Shown: in pieces, positions 35,701 through 40,137 of the stretch
Layout: every line of letters begins with the position of its first letter
How positions within the stretch are numbered: position 1 is the first letter of the stretch
Assembly (NCBI GenBank): GCA_017959225.1
Contig: JAGDBD010000065.1
Span: forward strand, 1-40,137
Length of the DNA stretch: 40,137 nt
Reading direction: 5' to 3'
Origin: Fibrobacter sp.
GTDB taxonomy: Bacteria > Fibrobacterota > Fibrobacteria > Fibrobacterales > Fibrobacteraceae
Made by a program: the position numbers and the translations under genes
The notes under the pieces: generated by a model
Databases searched by the model: none
What the model saw: the letters and a program-made list of their open reading frames with translations, nothing else
Told to the model about the DNA's origin: nothing

Positions 35701-38700
35701 GTGGTCCGGGCGGGCCTTGAAGAATATTGTGAAGCTTATGAAGATAATTGCCCTTCTAATGGGGAATATGACCGCGTGAAAAATCGCCCGAATTGCGATG
35801 GGCTTGTGGAGAGCGGTGACGTTTGGATTAAAGCGGACGGTATGAACTGCCGCACGACCTCTGTGAATCATCAGTGGAGATGCGGTTTAAGCAATACGAT
35901 TAAGCTTAAATCGTCTACGGGATACCCGGAAGAGTATTGCGATCTTTACCTTCCGACGGAAGACAACTCCATTGCTGCTCCTGACAATGATGGCAATTAC
36001 ACTCTTTATGCGGAATTAAAACGGAAACCTTATACGTTGCATGTGGATTTGAAAGGAACGAATCCGCAAACGGTTAACGTGTACACGTCGACGAACGATG
36101 AATTTGGAACTTCTCCGGATTATGAATGCTCGGACGAAACGAACGGTTGCGATTATACGGTTTATGCGGGCTACTATGTAAAGCTCGAAATCAACGAAGA
36201 CGATGATGACAATTTCTCTTACTGGAGATGCGCTGGTGAAGACTGTGTGAACCCGACGGAATCGGGGAACCCTCTTTCCCTTCTCATTACATCGAATAAT
36301 TCCGTGACTGCGTACTTCGGTGAAAATGATAAGCATTGCTTCTACGATTCCTTTGACACTACCGGAACGACCTGTGCAACGGGTAAATATTACTGCGTGG
36401 ATCGCTGCACCAAGAGCGGTACAAATTGCACAGTTACAGACGGTGTTTACTCGGCGACTGCAAAATGGTTGCTGATGAATCAATCGGCTTCCGATCGTTT
36501 TGAAGTTGCGGACAGTCGAATTTCGCTCATCGGAGGTTCGAATACCGATTCTTCTGCGTTCATCATGAGCACGAATCAGGCGGGTGCAACGGGCACGTTA
36601 AAAACCATGTTCCAGACCCAGATCGTTGGCAGCGATGAAGATTCGAAAACGGGACTCAATTCCGGATTTGTGCTGCGCGCTAATGAAAATGGATCGAATT
36701 ACTTTATGTTGAACGTCTTTGGCGTTAGCGAAGAAGGCATTTTGCATGTACGCCTTTGCAAATCCACGTCTCGAGAGCTTTCGTCTACTGCAAGTTGCGA
36801 AGATCGCGTTTTGAAGGATTCGGATGGGAATACGGTTTCCATTACAACGCAAACGATGATTTTGATGACGGTGGAATTAGCTCAGGCCTCTCAAAAAACG
36901 ACGATTTCTTCGATGCCCACCAGTTCCGCTTTGAACGTGTCGTTGGAAGTGGGCTTTGGCGGAAATGAAAGTTCGAATACGAAAACTCTTTCGACGAGTT
37001 TTGATTTAAGCACGCTCTTTGGCACAACCTGGAATGATGTCGATCATGAATATCTGGGCTTTAAATTGGGCGACGAAGCTTTCAAAATTTATGATCTCGG
37101 ATGGAAGAGCGCCGCTTATGCGGACTCCTGTTGGGAAACTTATCCCACGGCGAGTTGCTCGTTTAAGGCGAACTACTTGGGCGGTATCGTGCCGAAGGAC
37201 AAGGATGTGGAACCTTGGGTGGGGCTTTCTTCTTGGTTCCAAAAGAAGGATTGCAGACCGCTGTATTATTACAACGAATACTCGAGTTCTTATGGAGGCA
37301 GGAACACCGCTTCTAAAACGTCCAATTCTGTTTATGGCGAATATCTCACTAGCGACAATGATACGTATTGGCTCTATACTGGATACAACTTCAATACGGA
37401 AGGCATGTACGGTTATTCTGGCACAAAAACGGCTTACAAGTATTACAACTGGTGGACCGGCAGTTACGTAACCGAAGATTACACCGGCATGTTCTATGAT
37501 GCCGCCGTAAAGGTTTATTGTCCGGATCAAACCCTCCGTTACCATACCGAATCCAAATATGCATCTTATACGGCAGGAATCACGAGCTGTGGAACGTTCT
37601 ATGTGGGAGATGTTCGGCCCTGTTCGGAAAATGTGACGTTTGATGCTTCGGATTTGGGAATTTCTGCGAATACAGAAACGGTGGTGTCGGTTGCGAATTC
37701 TGGCGTAGTCAATGTGCGGGATTCCAAGCTGTATTTGGTTTTGGATAATTCGAATGGTGGAACTGTAACGGTTCGCTTTATCGATGCCAATGAAAATCAA
37801 AGCTTGCCTATTCGCACGACAAAAACCGGATCCTTAAGTTTTGAAACGAATGCAATGCTTGCGACTAATGCAAGCGCCGCTGTGAACGCGGATGAGTTTG
37901 CTTCGGAATCCTTTGATCCGCAAAGGGTAACGGGAATTGTCGTAAGCGGCACAAAGTTCTTTACGCTTGTAAGTGCGGGAACGACTTGCCCGAACTCGTT
38001 GAATATTTCTGATTGCGCTGTTTCGTACAACGGTACATCTTGGGAATTCAGTGCAAGTATTGAAAATGCGGCTTCGGCAAAAACCAACGGCTGCTCTATA
38101 AGCGGCGACTTTGTTTCCATCGCAGCAACGCAGAGCATGGATTGCCCAACGACAAACCCGGCTGCATTCAGCGTATCGGAAGATGTCTATTCGAGCTTGA
38201 CTACGAAAACCACTTACAACTTTACCATTTCCGCCCAAAGTGAAAATGAAACGGTTTCGTGCGAAGCCTCTACAGAGCTTAGCCCCACAAATCTGGTGTG
38301 CTATATTTCGGCGGAGTCCGTTCAAGCGGGATCTGGAACTGTTCCATCTTTGAAGTACGCGTTCAACAACTGCCCGGCAGGAGTTTGCTCGTACACGGTG
38401 AATTTAACTGGCCCGGATGTTTCTAGCGAATCCCAAGGCACATTCTATTCGGGAGAGGCAGTTTCCTCTTGGAGCCCGGCGGACCTTGCTAATTCGGCGA
38501 GCAGCCCGCTTGCAGCTGGCGAATATACTTATACGCTTACTCCGACACAACCGTCGAACCTTTCGGGATGTACCTATTCGTTTACGGTGTCGGAATCGGA
38601 AATGCCCACGATTTCAAGCTGTGCAGTGACAAATGCTGGGGCTTTCACGGCAACGGTTTCCAATATTTCGGGCGTGACTTATGATTATACGCTGAGCGTT

Positions 38701-40137
38701 ACCGACAATTTGGGAAATGTGATTGCGAACAAGACGGTTACAGGTTCTACCAATGCGACGAATTTTGCAAATAGTTCCATTACACCGCCGACCGCTTCGG
38801 GAGAATATTCCTATGCGTTGTCGATTACGTATGGTGAAGAAAATCCGAGCACTTGCCAGGCGGAGCTCGCTGTAGAATCGTCTAGTTCCAGTTCTTCGGA
38901 AGAAGAAAGCTCGAGTTCTAGCCTCAGCTCCAGTTCTGAAGCTTCCAGCTCCAGTGCGGAAGTTGTTGAATCTAGTTCCAGCGCAGAAACTCTTGCAATT
39001 ACATGTGGTGTATCGACTTATACCTATGGAATCAGCGGAGGCGATGATTTCTATACGAATCAGTCTCTGTATTTTATAGGAAAAAATAATGTAAATGAAG
39101 GAGAAACTTATACAGTCAATGTGTATAGAGGTTCTACGGCATTGGACGATGCGACGATTTCTTCTTACACGAATGCATCGAATCTTGCCTCTTTGGGAAA
39201 ACTTTCGGAAGGCAGTTATACATTCCATGTGATGTATAATAACGCAGTTATCTGTTCTCATTCAATAACCGTGGTGAATCCTGTGGGTTGCTCGGTCAGT
39301 GCATCGAATATTGGGTTGGGCGAATCGGTGACGATTTCTACGACTTACTCAGGGAATTGTTGGGGATCTTCCTTTACGGCTTCTCCAAGTGAAGGTAGCG
39401 GAGTTTCAAATCCGGGGACATGCCAGTCTTCGTATACGGTGACACCGACAGTGGCTGGCACTTATACATATAAATATGCGGTCACAAACGGTAGCGATGG
39501 TGTGGATTCCTGTTCTCAGACGGTTACGGTGGAGAGAGTCGCTCCGACCTTTACCTGCCCGTCGAATGCCAAGGCTTCAATTGGAGCGTCGGATAATGTG
39601 GCTCTCAACTTGAGCGGAGTCAGCGGTTGTGATGAAGGTGGAAATTACTGCTATTATTCGATTTCTGGAACGGATATTACGGCTTCTGGAAATAGTTATA
39701 CAGGAGGAACCCTCCCGGCGTTTACCGATGGCAATGTGACATCTGCGGAATCCAAGACGTATACCGTTCGTTTGACAAATTCAGTGGGTTATGTGGAACA
39801 TGACTGTAGCGTGGAATTTGTGGAAGGGTCGGCATCGCCTGACTACACCATCTGCCTAGATAAAGCCGATAAAAATGGTTGGCCTGAAATCACATCAGGA
39901 ATTTCGGCAGTAGGAACATATGAAGTGTTGCATGATTGTCAAGGAACAGAGTCCTATAGTTATTTCTATAACTGTTCAAATGGAGCAGATATCACGTGGG
40001 ATGGGACGGCCTTGATTTGTGATGGTTCTGAACATCAGGCAACGGCTGCAAATATGCCTCCATCCGGTTCTATTTTGACGATCAATTCTGATACGATTTA
40101 CAAAATTGGTTGTGGATATGGATCAGGAACAAGTCCC
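32782..40137 (+). CDS. Giant PilX/GspK-like protein, putative pilus-tip adhesin; 3' end outside window
   Basis: Open for 2452 codons to the window edge without a stop. The N terminus is a PilX-type segment: SKRG|VSLVVVLLFMLVATIAATATF, lacking the usual Glu5 as in tip pilins of the K type, then AYQSAVAGIEAARSWMTF. Following parts by residue: ~165-355 beta-helix-like repeats (GDVTIGGAY, GNLIVNSN, GNVYVDGG); ~800-960 Ig-like; ~1081-1180 a divergent InlB-B-type repeat ending NSVTAYFGEN; ~1184-1440 a lectin- or LamG-like segment; ~1494-1573 a Tyr/Trp-rich stretch; ~1610-2032 Ig-like domains; 2033-2067 a linker of Ser blocks with Glu; then more Ig/PKD-like segments. Many paired cysteines suggest disulphides. 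GGAGG 6 bases before ATG 32782 supports the start, 14 bases after the PilW-like stop. Confidence 0.83.
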   Translation, partial: MQNSKRGVSLVVVLLFMLVATIAATATFRWLTAQSKASASRMVQSEAYQSAVAGIEAARSWMTFHGNDLGGIIQQYFVGDKKPILLNSALPTLNRSGQKYDVWLVGVDVSNTDYKLKLVSQGVARDSSKHSEVAVLNVSGLYRVRVPSNNGGNLNFEEAFFGSVSGTQAYEVNSGIINGDVTIGGAYASSADHIVVTGNLIVNSNTSLGDAYVKGSVCSCTNFHVERDARFASTLYVGGGSSGMVVDGDLFLDKGVDFNPNINVCSNNSCGNGSLTVGGDMTSLDDVVMLNSNSNGYTYTVYGNLVVNDGQFVFPTKSTAAVWPWLTEGDGYKFSALGNVYVDGGVHDGTFTAFTIAPDFNFGAAGKIVFLPGMYEISSANGGLVYPHWQSNNVTVNDGKAYYPKEDGSLVEMGNLAPNTYCNKTDCAIMNTYTNGSWYYGGTFPFFDNGNDDYFRNEIFAQINGNYKTSISSSDTVGWWANPMTEYAEAITEESNGNCSGAHIADPIQFNDSLVNSSELISIDHQSVCTNEIVYVTQGASELWGTENNGSRWGELNRCFELASEANHLYEDSWLLIEFGATTFANYNGETISHNMIIIFDEYTNVTLPPTTSSAYVIMYFKKGGSIEVKDAGSYHNFFFFSKGDLDYNDGSSKDITGSIFLSDCHSITSNNKVTAEYNSNLTAALTEVGVICNYDGTGLCSVSSGTVVADDSESSGDVFSGVYDSSFVAIAPQVGVSLVSQYRNNELDVDNLGEGDYSSISPSILILPRIVYLTRDAEGKLPDYYNVINLNGANESKTPARVACSPSLPTTGALYDGTNLLSNGIYLCTYSSSDYGDASFYVNVSGTGSTVPKVHFESAFAELTADVPASINLVVPASTQAQNVSVNVLAPSMPTGWNYVANSTYLTWIGDNLYTATVTPSATSSVVAELFTVSVESGTTEGTATFQLTTPCDGCVITSPDMETAYISGVATVVRAGLEEYCEAYEDNCPSNGEYDRVKNRPNCDGLVESGDVWIKADGMNCRTTSVNHQWRCGLSNTIKLKSSTGYPEEYCDLYLPTEDNSIAAPDNDGNYTLYAELKRKPYTLHVDLKGTNPQTVNVYTSTNDEFGTSPDYECSDETNGCDYTVYAGYYVKLEINEDDDDNFSYWRCAGEDCVNPTESGNPLSLLITSNNSVTAYFGENDKHCFYDSFDTTGTTCATGKYYCVDRCTKSGTNCTVTDGVYSATAKWLLMNQSASDRFEVADSRISLIGGSNTDSSAFIMSTNQAGATGTLKTMFQTQIVGSDEDSKTGLNSGFVLRANENGSNYFMLNVFGVSEEGILHVRLCKSTSRELSSTASCEDRVLKDSDGNTVSITTQTMILMTVELAQASQKTTISSMPTSSALNVSLEVGFGGNESSNTKTLSTSFDLSTLFGTTWNDVDHEYLGFKLGDEAFKIYDLGWKSAAYADSCWETYPTASCSFKANYLGGIVPKDKDVEPWVGLSSWFQKKDCRPLYYYNEYSSSYGGRNTASKTSNSVYGEYLTSDNDTYWLYTGYNFNTEGMYGYSGTKTAYKYYNWWTGSYVTEDYTGMFYDAAVKVYCPDQTLRYHTESKYASYTAGITSCGTFYVGDVRPCSENVTFDASDLGISANTETVVSVANSGVVNVRDSKLYLVLDNSNGGTVTVRFIDANENQSLPIRTTKTGSLSFETNAMLATNASAAVNADEFASESFDPQRVTGIVVSGTKFFTLVSAGTTCPNSLNISDCAVSYNGTSWEFSASIENAASAKTNGCSISGDFVSIAATQSMDCPTTNPAAFSVSEDVYSSLTTKTTYNFTISAQSENETVSCEASTELSPTNLVCYISAESVQAGSGTVPSLKYAFNNCPAGVCSYTVNLTGPDVSSESQGTFYSGEAVSSWSPADLANSASSPLAAGEYTYTLTPTQPSNLSGCTYSFTVSESEMPTISSCAVTNAGAFTATVSNISGVTYDYTLSVTDNLGNVIANKTVTGSTNATNFANSSITPPTASGEYSYALSITYGEENPSTCQAELAVESSSSSSSEEESSSSSLSSSSEASSSSAEVVESSSSAETLAITCGVSTYTYGISGGDDFYTNQSLYFIGKNNVNEGETYTVNVYRGSTALDDATISSYTNASNLASLGKLSEGSYTFHVMYNNAVICSHSITVVNPVGCSVSASNIGLGESVTISTTYSGNCWGSSFTASPSEGSGVSNPGTCQSSYTVTPTVAGTYTYKYAVTNGSDGVDSCSQTVTVERVAPTFTCPSNAKASIGASDNVALNLSGVSGCDEGGNYCYYSISGTDITASGNSYTGGTLPAFTDGNVTSAESKTYTVRLTNSVGYVEHDCSVEFVEGSASPDYTICLDKADKNGWPEITSGISAVGTYEVLHDCQGTESYSYFYNCSNGADITWDGTALICDGSEHQATAANMPPSGSILTINSDTIYKIGCGYGSGTSP

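Noticed and set aside
38878-38982. Repetitive serine-codon stretch that could look like a microsatellite or CRISPR-like repeat
   Set aside because: Units are irregular in sequence and length and are in frame in an open gene; it is a polyserine linker using several Ser codons.

Overview
The window reads as chromosomal DNA of a Fibrobacterota member (Fibrobacter or Hallerella-like). This is an inference from four things: polyserine linkers of short Ser blocks broken by Glu in large secreted proteins, an M6-type secreted protease with a type-IX-like C-terminal tail, GLUG-type repeat proteins, and promoters that fit the TAnnTTTG element known from Bacteroidetes. Base composition is roughly balanced and codon use looks uniform. 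I see no rRNA, tRNA, insertion sequence, prophage or CRISPR array.

Layout. 1-7840: a truncated leftward phosphoglycosyl transferase, then a rightward series of hom, a membrane polyprenyl-phosphate sugar transferase, nadC, coaX, a UDP-glucuronate decarboxylase, floA and a small membrane protein. These are amino-acid, cofactor and surface-polysaccharide functions packed with little spacing. 7818-9827: a PspC-like protein, a lamin-tail lipoprotein and a Cys-rich lipoprotein. 9850-12918 (leftward): der, plsY and gpsA, linking a ribosome-assembly GTPase with glycerol-3-phosphate synthesis and acylation. 13047-22242: a secreted M6 metalloprotease, alaS, ridA and a 1177-residue GLUG-repeat protein. 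22300-23112: a short sigma-70 factor (leftward). 23432-28570: methyltransferase, glycosyltransferase and flippase-like membrane protein with overlapping ends, then a UvrD-type helicase fused in frame to a PlsC-type acyltransferase. 28876-30354: dnaA, preceded by an AT-rich gap with one perfect DnaA box. 30456-40137: four genes in the order prepilin, PilV-like, PilW-like, PilX-like, the order of minor pilins H-I-J-K in type IV pilus and type II secretion systems.

The most interesting region is the pilin operon. Its last gene starts as a PilX/GspK-like minor pilin but stays open for 2452 codons to the window edge, with beta-repeat, lectin-like and Ig-like segments. The PilW-like protein carries an inserted segment resembling a carbohydrate-binding jelly roll. 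Together they look like a pilus-tip adhesion complex built into the minor pilins. Other points of note are the helicase-acyltransferase fusion, the recurring TAnnTTTG-N4-GTG arrangement suggesting leaderless mRNAs, and a DnaA with an altered DNA-binding signature.
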